Assembly: GCA_003224695.1 (NCBI GenBank)
Contig: QHZO01000040.1
Coordinates: 49,027 to 83,852, forward strand
DNA length: 34,826 bases
Direction of reading: 5' to 3'
Source: Acidobacteriota bacterium
GTDB taxonomy: Bacteria > Acidobacteriota > Terriglobia > UBA7540
Shown here: in pieces, positions 21,839 to 29,470 of the stretch
Position numbering within the stretch: the first letter of the stretch is position 1
How the letters are laid out: every line of letters begins with the position of its first letter
Position numbers and translations under genes: made by a program
Notes under the pieces: generated by a model
What the model was told of the DNA's origin: nothing
The model's database searches: none
Seen by the model: the letters and a program-made list of their open reading frames with translations, nothing else

Positions 21839-22750
21839 CTACAAGAGCCCAAATGCTCGCAGCAGCCAATGGGCGAAGAGAAGCGCGAGCGCCAGCCCGC
21901 CCACAATTCGAACCAGCGCTGAGCGCCGCAGCTTCCTCTCGATGTCGGCTTCGGCGCGCCAGGAGATGAGAAATGTCGGGTCGTTCTCGCCCTTGGCGAT
22001 GAGGTTCGTGACGCCGGCCGATAATTGCGATGCCGCTGAATTCGAGAAACACGTTCCCGTCACGTTGTACCAGCGGCCCGGCAGGAGGCAATATTCCTTG
22101 ACGTGATACTTGGGCCCGGATGGCTGTTTCTGATCCGCGAAGCTCAAGCCTTCAAGGTGAAACTCTTTTTGCGGGCTCAGGCGCTCTTTCAGCGCTTCGA
22201 GCTTCCTGGTCAGCGGGCCTGATTTCATCGCGCTCTGTTTTTCGAGAACCGAATCCGCGTACGCGGCAACGGCCCCGTCAGCCACCTGCCCTGGCAAGGC
22301 GGTGAAAGGATCGCCCTCGCCCCAATACTTCTGCCGAAATTGGCCGAATCCTTCGGATGCAATCTTTTCGAACGTAGGTTTCAGGTCGAGCTCGGCGCCG
22401 CGAGCGTCCAGTGCCACTCGGCCGCTCTTGTCCTCGAGGAAGAACGGAACCGAGTCCTCATCGCTCGCGGAGTTCCACTCGGTTTCGAAACCCAGTATGG
22501 AGGCGCCGCGATGGACCTCGGTCCTCCAATATACGCAAGGCGTCGAGGTCAGGGGCGACTTGGTCAACTTGTCTGCGTGAACTTTTCCGTGGAAGCGCAC
22601 GCGGCCCATCGGGAGGCTCGAGATCGGCTGCTCGGGTGTATCGGCGAGAAGACGGTATTCGCCGTAAACGCGAAAGCCTCGCAGGAAAACCAGCACGCCG
22701 ACTACCGCGCCTCCGACCAAGATGGCTGCATGGAAAAAACTAGGTTCCAA
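21839..22750 (-). CDS. GIDE/BAM-domain membrane protein (MULAN-like, no RING)
   Basis: The product is 303 aa, TTG start at 22750 with AAGG nearby. It has an N-terminal membrane segment (about 7-25) and a C-terminal one (about 282-300). Between them is a domain with RVRFHGKVHADKLTKSPLTSTPCVYWRTEVHR and FFLEDKSGRVALDARGAELDL. This matches the GIDE, or beside-a-membrane, domain first named in the mitochondrial E3 ligase MULAN. Bacterial versions lack the RING finger, as here. Their role is not established; the topology suggests a membrane-stress or envelope function. A dispersed palindrome (22809-22915) lies just upstream. Confidence 0.7.
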   Translation of the reverse strand: MEPSFFHAAILVGGAVVGVLVFLRGFRVYGEYRLLADTPEQPISSLPMGRVRFHGKVHADKLTKSPLTSTPCVYWRTEVHRGASILGFETEWNSASDEDSVPFFLEDKSGRVALDARGAELDLKPTFEKIASEGFGQFRQKYWGEGDPFTALPGQVADGAVAAYADSVLEKQSAMKSGPLTRKLEALKERLSPQKEFHLEGLSFADQKQPSGPKYHVKEYCLLPGRWYNVTGTCFSNSAASQLSAGVTNLIAKGENDPTFLISWRAEADIERKLRRSALVRIVGGLALALLFAHWLLRAFGLL

Positions 22751-22808
22751 AGGATGCCTTCAGCAGTTTCCCTGTAGTCTATTCAAATGCCCTTCCTTCC
22801 CTGGGTAC

Positions 22809-22915
22809 GTCATTCCGAGGAGTCCCGATTCACTGCATCGGGACGACGAGGAATCCTGCACGGCCCCAACTACCAGAGCGAGATTGCTCTCCGTCGGCTG
22901 ACGGATCGGAATGAC
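22809..22915. repeat. Composite palindromic element, GTCATTCCGA arms
   Basis: Outer arms GTCATTCCGA (22809-22818) and TCGGAATGAC (22906-22915). Inner stems are TCCCGAT/ATCGGGA (22823-22843), AGAGC/GCTCT (22875-22890) and CCGTC/GACGG (22891-22904). It lies between the GIDE-domain gene and the end of the enolase-family gene and could fold as a multi-stem RNA. Confidence 0.75.
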
Positions 22916-22933
22916 ATTGTTGTTTTGCTCGCG

Positions 22934-24151
22934 CTACCAATTCGTGAACGAGCCGTCGGGGCGATGGAAGATGGGAACCGGCCGGAACTGCTCCGTGATT
23001 TCCGCGAGCAGTTCCAAGGGTTTTGTGTCGAGCTCCACGCCGAGGCCCGGCCTCCGGTTCGGCCACATCTTGCCGTTCTTAAAATCGTAACACACCGGCA
23101 AATGCGGCTGGCTTTCGCCGCCCGCGCCGAGCATTTCCATCATCACCGGCCCGGAGAACGCGCCGCAACAATGGACCAGCGCGGCCTCCGCCACGGGCCC
23201 CGTGAAGTGGGGAATCAGGCCGACATAGTGCGTCTCGGCGAGCGCCAAGATTTTAATGTACTCGGTGATGCCGCCGACGTTTGGGAGCGTCACGCGCGAG
23301 TAATCAATGAGCTGGTTTTCGATCAGCCAGCGGACGTCCCACTTCGATCCAAACTGCTCGCCCACGGCAATCGGCACTTTGACGTGCTCGCGCAGCTCGC
23401 GGTAAACGCCCGGGTCTTCCGAGCGCACCAGGTCCTCCGCGAAGTAAGGCTCGAGCGGCTCGATGAGCGTCGCCAAGCGCACGGCGTCCGGGAAATCGAA
23501 GCGCGTGTGGAAGTCGAGCGCCCAATCGCCCTCGGGGCCAACGCCTTCACGGATTTCCTGGCACTCGTCGAAAGTCTTCCGCACCGCCTTGTGGGAATTG
23601 AACGGCTCGCCTTTCCCCGGGTCGGCCGTCGCCCAGCGGAAGGCGCGGAAGCCGGCTTCGATACAGGCGCGCGCGGTCTCTTTGAGGCTGCCGCGGCCTG
23701 GGAACCCGGTCGAATAACATTCCACGTGGTCGCGCGAGAGCCCGCCGAGCATCTCAAACACCGGCACGCCTAGAGCTTTGCCTTTGATGTCCCATAGCGC
23801 CAAGTCCTTTTCTCGCCCCGCGGGATAAAACATTCCGCGGAACATGATTTGCCAAAGGTGGTCAATGCGCGAAGCGTCCTCGCCAATAATCATTCCCGCG
23901 CACTGCTTCACAGTGTCGGGTGAGCCGCCTTCGCCGATGCCCGTAACCCCCTGGTCGGTTTCAACGGTGACGATGTGGAAGCTTTGGTTAAAGTGCGCGG
24001 GGGAGCGCGGATTGCGGTAGAAGCGGACGCGGGTGATTTTCGTCCCCAGCGGCTTCTCAGCCGCGTAAGCATGTGTGGGCGCAGGCGAGCCGACGGCCAG
24101 CGCTCCCGCTCCTCCCAGGGTCGCGCTCTTCAGGAAAGAACGCCGTTCCAT
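22934..24151 (-). CDS. Enolase-superfamily enzyme, mannonate/galactonate dehydratase-like, Tat-exported
   Basis: The product is 405 aa. A Tat-like signal (ERRSFLKSATLGGAGALAVG) precedes the capping domain. Metal-binding residues fall in the 26-residue spacing of the enolase superfamily: Asp213 (ALDFHTR), Glu239 (FAEDLV) and Glu265 (AVGEQFG). His215 follows Asp213 as in D-x-H sugar-acid dehydratases, and His315 (IPHFTGP) is placed like the second catalytic histidine. Enzymes of this group remove water from aldonic acids such as galactonate or mannonate; which acid cannot be told. Export to the periplasm is unusual for dehydratases. It fits an oxidative periplasmic sugar route with the GMC enzymes. 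GAGGAGG precedes the start. Confidence 0.85.
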   Translation of the reverse strand: MERRSFLKSATLGGAGALAVGSPAPTHAYAAEKPLGTKITRVRFYRNPRSPAHFNQSFHIVTVETDQGVTGIGEGGSPDTVKQCAGMIIGEDASRIDHLWQIMFRGMFYPAGREKDLALWDIKGKALGVPVFEMLGGLSRDHVECYSTGFPGRGSLKETARACIEAGFRAFRWATADPGKGEPFNSHKAVRKTFDECQEIREGVGPEGDWALDFHTRFDFPDAVRLATLIEPLEPYFAEDLVRSEDPGVYRELREHVKVPIAVGEQFGSKWDVRWLIENQLIDYSRVTLPNVGGITEYIKILALAETHYVGLIPHFTGPVAEAALVHCCGAFSGPVMMEMLGAGGESQPHLPVCYDFKNGKMWPNRRPGLGVELDTKPLELLAEITEQFRPVPIFHRPDGSFTNW

Positions 24152-24542
24152 AAGGCCTCCTCACGACGAAAGCAGGCTCGAGCCCGATCGGGCGCAACGT
24201 ATTCCTCCTTCGCAAAAATTTCAAGTGGGAGTCAATCCGGTCTTGTAGGAGATGAGTTTGAAAAGGGCTTGCGAGCATAAACGAGATGGACTATTCAGGA
24301 TGCTTTCGAGCCCAAGTATGGGGAAAAACATTTAGCCTAGATTCAGGACTTTACCTGATTGACTTTTGTTTAAGGTTTGGTTAGCTTATCGTTCGTTGGG
24401 GGTTGTTGTCTATCTTTAGTTAGATTGACTTTATCGAACCATTTTGGAGCGCGGCAAACAAATTGTCCAGATGGATCGTGTTTCCGCCAGTCAGATGTTG
24501 AGCAACTCCGGAATCTGGCTGTCAGGAAGGTAAGGATTTTTT
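24152..24542. other. Divergent intergenic region upstream of the first receiver-TTR gene
   Basis: No gene is seen. The DNA is less GC-rich than its surroundings. The decamer GATTGACTTT occurs twice (24357-24366 and 24423-24432) and once more at 27043-27052, upstream of the third paralogue. It contains a TTGACT -35-like core. No convincing -10 box follows at each copy. Confidence 0.5.
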
Positions 24543-25361
24543 ATGCCATTCGAGAGCGGACACGGAGCGAAGGTCCTCATCGTCGCGGATGACGCGAATG
24601 GGGAGCGGCCTCTCCAAACGTTTCTTTCCAGCATGGGTTGCTCTTGCACTGTGGCCACGGCCAGGGAGCTTGCCACCGCCGAAGCCGCTCGCCGTACGTT
24701 TGACGCAGTGCTTCTCGATTTGCGTTATTCCGCCCGCCCCGCGGAGCGACTCACTTCGTTCGTCGAAGGAATGCCCCTCAGTCTGAAGGAACGCACCCTG
24801 TTGATCAGCAGTGACCGCCCTGACGCCCAGACGATGAATCTGGCCGACCGTTACAGCCTTCCTCGGCTTACTGAAAATCGTTTGATCTTTGGGGTGTGGG
24901 ATAACATCCAAAAATTATTGGCCCTCCCGCGAATCGAGCACCCGGCCACGAAGGGTGAGCGGATTGCTTGGATCCTATTTGACAGCTTCCGGCGGCCGGC
25001 GCCGCCGGGAACGCGCGGGTCGTCCGGTTCCACTCGCCAGTTCGCCTACCAGCATGATGACGTGATTGTGGACATTGCGATTGAGCCCGTGGCCGAGTCA
25101 GGCCGGATATCGCTGGTTGGCCAAATCATGGATAGGCGGTCCGGGAAGGGCCCGAACATAAGCCTGCCCGTGACCCTCACCAGCCGCAAGGGCCCTGTGG
25201 CTCGGGCCCAGACGAACCCGATGGGTGAATTCGTGTTCGAGTTTGAATTCGTGCCGGACGTCGAGATGGAGTTTCAGACCGACGCGGGGACATGGGTGCT
25301 GATCCAGTTGCCGAGCTTAAATTGGATTAGGGAGCGTTTGCCGTTGTGGGCGGCCGGGTAA
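24543..25361 (+). CDS. Receiver-like/transthyretin-like fusion protein, paralogue 1
   Basis: A 272-residue protein of no named family. Residues ~9-125 look like a response-regulator receiver: VLIVADD (Asp16, Asp17), then a FDAVLLDL strand with Asp59 at the phospho-acceptor place. The threonine and lysine sites are not convincing. Residues ~140-165 have a conserved FDSF-R-P-PPG-RG-S-G-TRQ linker. Residues ~180-260 are a beta domain, RISLVGQIMDRRSGKG...VTL..., ARAQTNPMGEFVFEFE, resembling carboxypeptidase-regulatory/transthyretin folds, and end with LNW-x-R....W. Two more copies follow (25973-26782 and 27129-27941). Proteins with the C-terminal domain occur in Acidobacteriota near signalling genes, from memory. 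It lacks a signal peptide or helix-turn-helix, so it is more likely an adaptor than a transcription factor. Confidence 0.8.
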   Translation: MPFESGHGAKVLIVADDANGERPLQTFLSSMGCSCTVATARELATAEAARRTFDAVLLDLRYSARPAERLTSFVEGMPLSLKERTLLISSDRPDAQTMNLADRYSLPRLTENRLIFGVWDNIQKLLALPRIEHPATKGERIAWILFDSFRRPAPPGTRGSSGSTRQFAYQHDDVIVDIAIEPVAESGRISLVGQIMDRRSGKGPNISLPVTLTSRKGPVARAQTNPMGEFVFEFEFVPDVEMEFQTDAGTWVLIQLPSLNWIRERLPLWAAG

Positions 25362-25972
25362 GGGCGCCGAGCTTCCCAATCTGTAAAACGGGAAGACTGA
25401 TTTTTTGCTTCTGCGGTTGCCGCTTAGCCGGGCATAGTCACGTACAAAATTAAAAGTTAGTATATAGTTGGATTGTCGCTCTTATATGTAATCAGTCGAC
25501 CGCATGATGCTCGAAAAAGCGTAGATATTCCTTAACATCGCAGGCCCAAAATTAAAAGCGCGTAGGGTGGCGGCTTCCATCCCTGGCCACACTTACGCGA
25601 CCGCGCCATGAGCCCAAACGGCGATGGCATGCATATAACTTTCGGTGTATGTCCACACTGACCTTACGCTCAATTGACAGCTTTCAAGAAACAAGGTATT
25701 TGATTCACACCACTCTAAGGCGACTCGGGTAGCTTTCCGGCGCGAGGGCAATAGCCTCGGCCAGCGCACAGGAAGTTCCGATGCTCAGCCGCAGTCTCAA
25801 CTATGTAGGTTGGGCTGTCTCAAGCTGACCGGAAAAATTCAGTGCGAAATCAGGCAAGCCCCTGATAGCCCATGGATTACGTGTGCTTTAAGGACGGCAT
25901 AATGGATTGGTTCATGCCATTTCCGTGTCGAGGACCGAGGGGCACCCAAAACCCCAAGAAAAAGGAGGAGGA
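25362..25972. other. Intergenic region between paralogues 1 and 2
   Basis: Six hundred bases without a believable gene. Near the left end is a terminator-like stem (25372-25406). At 25674-25702 TTGACA is followed 17 bases later by TATTTG, a weak sigma-70-like promoter about 270 bases upstream of the ATG of paralogue 2. At the right end is a strong ribosome site (AAGGAGG, 25962-25968). The middle is featureless; I see no tRNA or repeat. Confidence 0.5.
25372..25406 (+). terminator. Candidate intrinsic terminator after paralogue 1
   Basis: CTTCCC (25372-25377) pairs with GGGAAG (25390-25395) across a 12-base loop, followed by ACTGA and six T residues (25401-25406). The stem is short, so confidence is modest. 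It lies ten bases after the stop codon. Confidence 0.4.
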
Positions 25973-25975
25973 ATG
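25962..25975 (+). promoter_or_regulatory. Strong ribosome site and ATG of paralogue 2, ahead of an amber codon
   Basis: AAGGAGG (25962-25968) is followed four bases later by ATG (25973-25975). The frame has a TAG at codon 8 (25994-25996). A site this good argues that the ATG was the original start and that the TAG is a later nonsense change, rather than the gene beginning downstream. Confidence 0.75.
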
Positions 25976-26782
25976 AATAGGGTGCTGATTATTTAGGACA
26001 ATGAGGGCAGACTGGAAGAGCGCCGATTGTTCCACACATATCTCTCCAGTTTGGGGTGTTCCTGCACCACGGTTCAAAGCGCGGAGGATATCGTTTCGTC
26101 GGTCGCGGATGGCAAGCTCGATGCGGTGTTAATGGACTTGCGTTTTTCCAGAGTCCCTCAGGAACGGCTGGCATGCATCATCGATAAAATCCCTCCCAGC
26201 CTGATGAAACACACTCTGGTGATCACGCGGGACGCCTTTGACGCGAAGACAAACGAACTGCTGGTTCAGCGCTCTCTCCACACCCTCCCTCAAGGCCGCT
26301 TGGTTCAAGGGATGTGGGAAATTTTGCAGAGGATATTTGCGGCGCCATGGTTCGAAGGCTCGGTCTTGCGGGGTATGCGAGTCGCCCAAATGATATTCGA
26401 CAGCTTTCATACGCCGCTTCCCGCGGGAGTGCGCGGCTCGTTCGGTTTCAGCCGGCACCTCTCCTCCTGGCTTGAAAACATCATTGTGGATGTCTCCATC
26501 GAGCTGTTGGCGGGGTCGGGCCGGATATCCTTGGCCGGCCAGTTCACGGATTACGCTACCGGCGAAGGCCCGCGCGAGAACTTTCCCGTTGCCGTCAACG
26601 GCGCCGCGGGTCCACTGGCCCGCGCCAGGACAAACGGGTTTGGGGAATTCAAATTGCAGTTTGATTCGGTGAAGGATCTGGAGCTGGAAATTTGGGCCGC
26701 CAGAGGCTCTTGGCTGGCTGTTCCCATGCCCGAAATGAACTGGCCCAGATCGTCTGTGTCGTCCTGGGGCGCGACAGGCTAA
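25973..26782 (+). pseudogene. Receiver-like/transthyretin-like fusion protein, paralogue 2, with amber stop at codon 8
   Basis: From the ATG at 25973 the frame encodes MNRVLII, a TAG (25994-25996), then DNEGRLEERRLFHTYLSSLGCS and on without further damage to 26782, giving 269 residues if the TAG is read. That length matches the siblings (272 and 270). Receivers typically have E-D-(N/D) after a VLII strand, so the lost codon was probably GAG. The rest keeps the phospho-acceptor strand (DAVLMDL, Asp55), the FDSF linker (MIFDSFHTPLPAGVRGSFGFSR), the RISLAGQF beta domain and the LNW-like C-terminus (EMNWPRSS). A TTG at 26027 would allow a shortened protein without the first strand. I judge a recent nonsense mutation most likely; readthrough or reinitiation is possible. 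Confidence 0.75.
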
Positions 26783-27128
26783 CCGAGGGCCGGCTCTCAT
26801 GGCGCCGTGTCTAAGGTACCGCCTCCGCCTCCGTCTTCGTCGCTGAATCTCCCAAAGACACCTCTCGCGCAACCGGGCATTGTGAACACCGAGCCGGGCG
26901 TGACGCGCAGAGTTCTGCAGTAACACACACAACCGCCCTGAGCGGGATAACCCCTGCAACTTCTGTCAAATAACCTTAGCGAGACTTATTTGGGTTGCCT
27001 GCGCCATCCGGTCCCATGGCCCTAGAATTCAGGTGTCTTCCCGATTGACTTTCGGATCGCCTGAGGTTTATCAAGGGGCTGTCGGGTTTACTTACTGATG
27101 ACGGAGGCCGCTCATTCAAGGATTAAGT
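26783..27128. other. Intergenic region between paralogues 2 and 3
   Basis: No supported gene. A proline-rich 38-codon frame (GTG 26807 to TAA 26923) has no ribosome site and is not counted. GATTGACTTT (27043-27052) matches the decamer found twice upstream of paralogue 1, and 18 bases after its TTGACT lies TATCAA, a possible -10 box. AAGGA (27118-27122) precedes the GTG of paralogue 3. Confidence 0.5.
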
Positions 27129-27941
27129 GTGCAGTTCGGAAAGAAGACGACGATCCTCGTCATTGGAGCGGGAGAGTCAACGCGCTCTTTCGTTCACACC
27201 TTTCTCTATAGCCTCGGATACTCGACCACGGAAGTCTCGAGCGAGAAAGAAATCCTCGCTGCCTTCGGGCAAGACGCTTTCGACCGGATCGTGGTGGATC
27301 TGCTCGGCTCTGCCGCCCCTGGTAAGCGGCTGGCCTACGCCCTGAAAAGAATTCCTCCCAGCTTCCTGAAGCACACCCTTGTGGTCAGCGAGAATTCCGA
27401 CGAAGCGGCCATGAGCCTCATCGCGAGGCACAGCCTTCATCACCTTTCTCCAGGGCACTTCTTTTTCGGACTGCTGCGAGGCATTCCGAATTTATCTTCC
27501 AGCCCCCGGCCGGAGCTCTCGGCGAGGGAGAAGGGACGGATGGCTGAAATAGTATTCGACAGCTTCACCCGGCCCCAACCCGCGGGAGCGCGCGGCGTGT
27601 CCGAGCATACCCGGCAGCTCACCTACCGCAATGGGAACCTCATTGTAGCTGTCTCCATCGAACCCGTAGCGGGTCAAAACCGGGTTTCGCTGGTCGGGCA
27701 GCTCATGGACTATGACACCGACAGGGGTCAGTTGGAGAACGTTCCCGTACTTGTCAACGGCGAAGCCGGTTTCATGGCTTGGGCGCGGACCAACCAGTTT
27801 GGTGAATTCGCGCTGGAGTTTGGTTCGAGGAAGGATATTGAATTGGAAATATGGACCGATCAGAATTCAAGGTTGGTTGTTCGTCTGCCCGATTTGGGCT
27901 GGACAAGGAGGCCATTGCAATGGTGGGACGCTGCGAGCTAG
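27129..27941 (+). CDS. Receiver-like/transthyretin-like fusion protein, paralogue 3
   Basis: The product is 270 aa, GTG start with AAGGA six bases upstream. It has the same plan as paralogues 1 and 2. The receiver-like domain runs to about residue 115, with phospho-acceptor-position Asp57 (FDRIVVDLLG), but the usual acidic pair after the first strand is replaced by GAGE, so magnesium binding is doubtful. The linker VFDSFTRPQPAGARGVSEHTRQL is followed by a beta domain (RVSLVGQLMDYDTDRG, then ARTNQFGEFALEFGSRKDIELEIWTD) and a C-terminal LPDLGWTRR..WW. The three copies are strongly diverged in the receiver half and better conserved in the linker and beta domain, which suggests the beta domain does the shared job. 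The subtilase gene begins 86 bases downstream. Confidence 0.8.
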   Translation: MQFGKKTTILVIGAGESTRSFVHTFLYSLGYSTTEVSSEKEILAAFGQDAFDRIVVDLLGSAAPGKRLAYALKRIPPSFLKHTLVVSENSDEAAMSLIARHSLHHLSPGHFFFGLLRGIPNLSSSPRPELSAREKGRMAEIVFDSFTRPQPAGARGVSEHTRQLTYRNGNLIVAVSIEPVAGQNRVSLVGQLMDYDTDRGQLENVPVLVNGEAGFMAWARTNQFGEFALEFGSRKDIELEIWTDQNSRLVVRLPDLGWTRRPLQWWDAAS

Positions 27942-28027
27942 CGGGGATGGCCGCGTTCAGCGAAAGGTTGGTCCATGCCGGGGAACGACGAAGGAAGAGC
28001 TTGACCCTCTCGAGAATAAGGAGGCGT

Positions 28028-29377
28028 ATGTTCCGACGGCATTGGATTCTATGGCTGGCTTTCTTTTTCATCGCCCTCTCCACCCGGCCCGCGGCCGCGC
28101 AAACCCGGTTTATCGTGCGCGACCGTTCTGGTCGACCGGCGCTTCACCACATCTGTGCGCGCCTGGGTTGCTCCGTCCAGAAACAGATAGATGACGCTGG
28201 CGTCGTCTTCCTGGTGACGACCCCAACCACCTCCGTGAATTTTCTGGAGGCGATTAAGGGCATGCCCGGGATCGCCAACGCGGAGCTGGATGTGAATCTG
28301 CAAGTGGAGACTTTCGAGACCCAGGCCCTTCCGAGCGGGTTGAACGATACGACCATGGCCAATTATTTTGGCCAGTCCGTTTGGGACGGCTACGCCAACC
28401 AACCCGCGGTAGGCGCAATCAGTCTCCCGCTCGCTCAATCCTCCTATGGTGTGACGGGCACCGGCATTGTCGCCGTGATTGATACGGGCGTGGACCCAAA
28501 TCACCCCGTGCTCCAATCGGTGCTCCTGGCAGGATACGACTTTACACGCAACCAGTCGGGCGGCTCGGAACTTGCGGACGTGAATCAGTCCACGATGGCG
28601 GTCGTGGACGGAGACGACGTTGCCCAGGTGAACCAATCCACCATGGCGGTGGTGGACAGCGATGATGTGGACACGCTCTCCGAATCGCAGCTTGCGGCGT
28701 TCGGGCACGGCACCATGGTCGCCGGCATCGTTCACTTGGTGGCCCCCACGGCATCCATCATGCCGCTCAAAGCATTCCAGGCGGATGGCACCGCACACAT
28801 GTCCGACGTCTTGCGGGCCATCTATTACGCGACGCGAAATAACGCGAAAGTATTGAACATGAGTTTTGACTTCACCGGAAGTTCTCGGGAGCTCCACGCC
28901 GCCATCGATCATGCGACGTCGAAAGGCGTCGTCTGCGTGGCGGCGGTTGGAAACGGCGGCCAGCCCCTGGTGGTCTATCCGGCCGGTTTTCCCAATGTGA
29001 TGGGCGTCGCCTCCACCAGCGACGACCAGACGCTCTCCTCGTTTTCGAACTACGGCCAGCCTCCGGTTTGGGTTGCGGCGCCGGGCGAAGGGATCATCAC
29101 CACCTACCCGTTTGGCACATACGCCGCCGGGTGGGGCACTTCCTTCAGCGCGCCGTTTGTTTCGGGTACGGTCGCGCTGCTGAGGAGCGTCAATTCCAAC
29201 CTGAACCAGCAGTCAGCCGCGCAAGCCATTTCGAACGCCGATTACATAACCCCCGACTTAGGCCACGGCCTCCTCGATGTTAACCAGGCCGTCGGCGCTT
29301 CGAATCAGACCGTCCAATCCGCACCCCACTCGGACGACGACGACGACTTCGACCAGTGGTTCCCACCCCGGCAGTAG
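28028..29377 (+). CDS. Secreted S8 family serine peptidase (subtilase)
   Basis: The product is 449 aa from the ATG at 28028, which has AAGGAGG four bases upstream. The longer frame from 27851 overlaps paralogue 3 and is rejected. It has a signal peptide (HWILWLAFFFIALSTRPAAAQ) and an inhibitor-like propeptide (about 26-115). The catalytic triad is Asp152 (VIDTGVDPNHP), His227 (FGHGTMVAG) and Ser372 (GTSFSAPFVSG), with the oxyanion Asn in AAVGNGG. Between Asp and His lies a 16-residue tandem repeat, VNQSTMAVVDGDDVAQ and VNQSTMAVVDSDDVDT (residues 185-216). The C-terminus is strongly acidic (SDDDDDFD). Repeats of the xQSTxAxxD type between Asp and His are known to me from acidobacterial subtilases. 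It follows the receiver-TTR genes on the same strand and may belong to the same transcription unit. Confidence 0.92.
   Translation: MFRRHWILWLAFFFIALSTRPAAAQTRFIVRDRSGRPALHHICARLGCSVQKQIDDAGVVFLVTTPTTSVNFLEAIKGMPGIANAELDVNLQVETFETQALPSGLNDTTMANYFGQSVWDGYANQPAVGAISLPLAQSSYGVTGTGIVAVIDTGVDPNHPVLQSVLLAGYDFTRNQSGGSELADVNQSTMAVVDGDDVAQVNQSTMAVVDSDDVDTLSESQLAAFGHGTMVAGIVHLVAPTASIMPLKAFQADGTAHMSDVLRAIYYATRNNAKVLNMSFDFTGSSRELHAAIDHATSKGVVCVAAVGNGGQPLVVYPAGFPNVMGVASTSDDQTLSSFSNYGQPPVWVAAPGEGIITTYPFGTYAAGWGTSFSAPFVSGTVALLRSVNSNLNQQSAAQAISNADYITPDLGHGLLDVNQAVGASNQTVQSAPHSDDDDDFDQWFPPRQ
28580..28675 (+). repeat. 48-bp tandem repeat in the subtilase gene
   Basis: Two in-frame units of 48 bases (28580-28627 and 28628-28675). 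They encode VNQSTMAVVDGDDVAQ and VNQSTMAVVDSDDVDT. Many third-position differences show that the duplication is not recent or is under selection at the protein level. Confidence 0.88.
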
Positions 29378-29470
29378 TATTTCCAGGAGTTGGGGAACGT
29401 TGGCGTCGGAAAAAACCCGAAGGCGAGTGCGGTTTGTCGAACCGCAAATGGGAGCGTGGGGAAGGCCGGA

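Noticed and set aside
25674-25702. TTGACA-N17-TATTTG upstream of paralogue 2 as a promoter
   Set aside because: The -10 box matches only three of six positions and lies ~270 bases from the start. It is noted in the gap entry but not called as a promoter.
25994-25996. Pyrrolysine or programmed amber readthrough at the TAG of paralogue 2
   Set aside because: Pyrrolysine needs dedicated genes that are not seen. Other genes here end in TAG normally. A nonsense mutation is simpler.
26807-26923. Proline-rich 38-codon frame (GTG start) between paralogues 2 and 3
   Set aside because: No ribosome site, no homologous frame after the other paralogues, and low complexity. It could be a small secreted peptide but there is no support.
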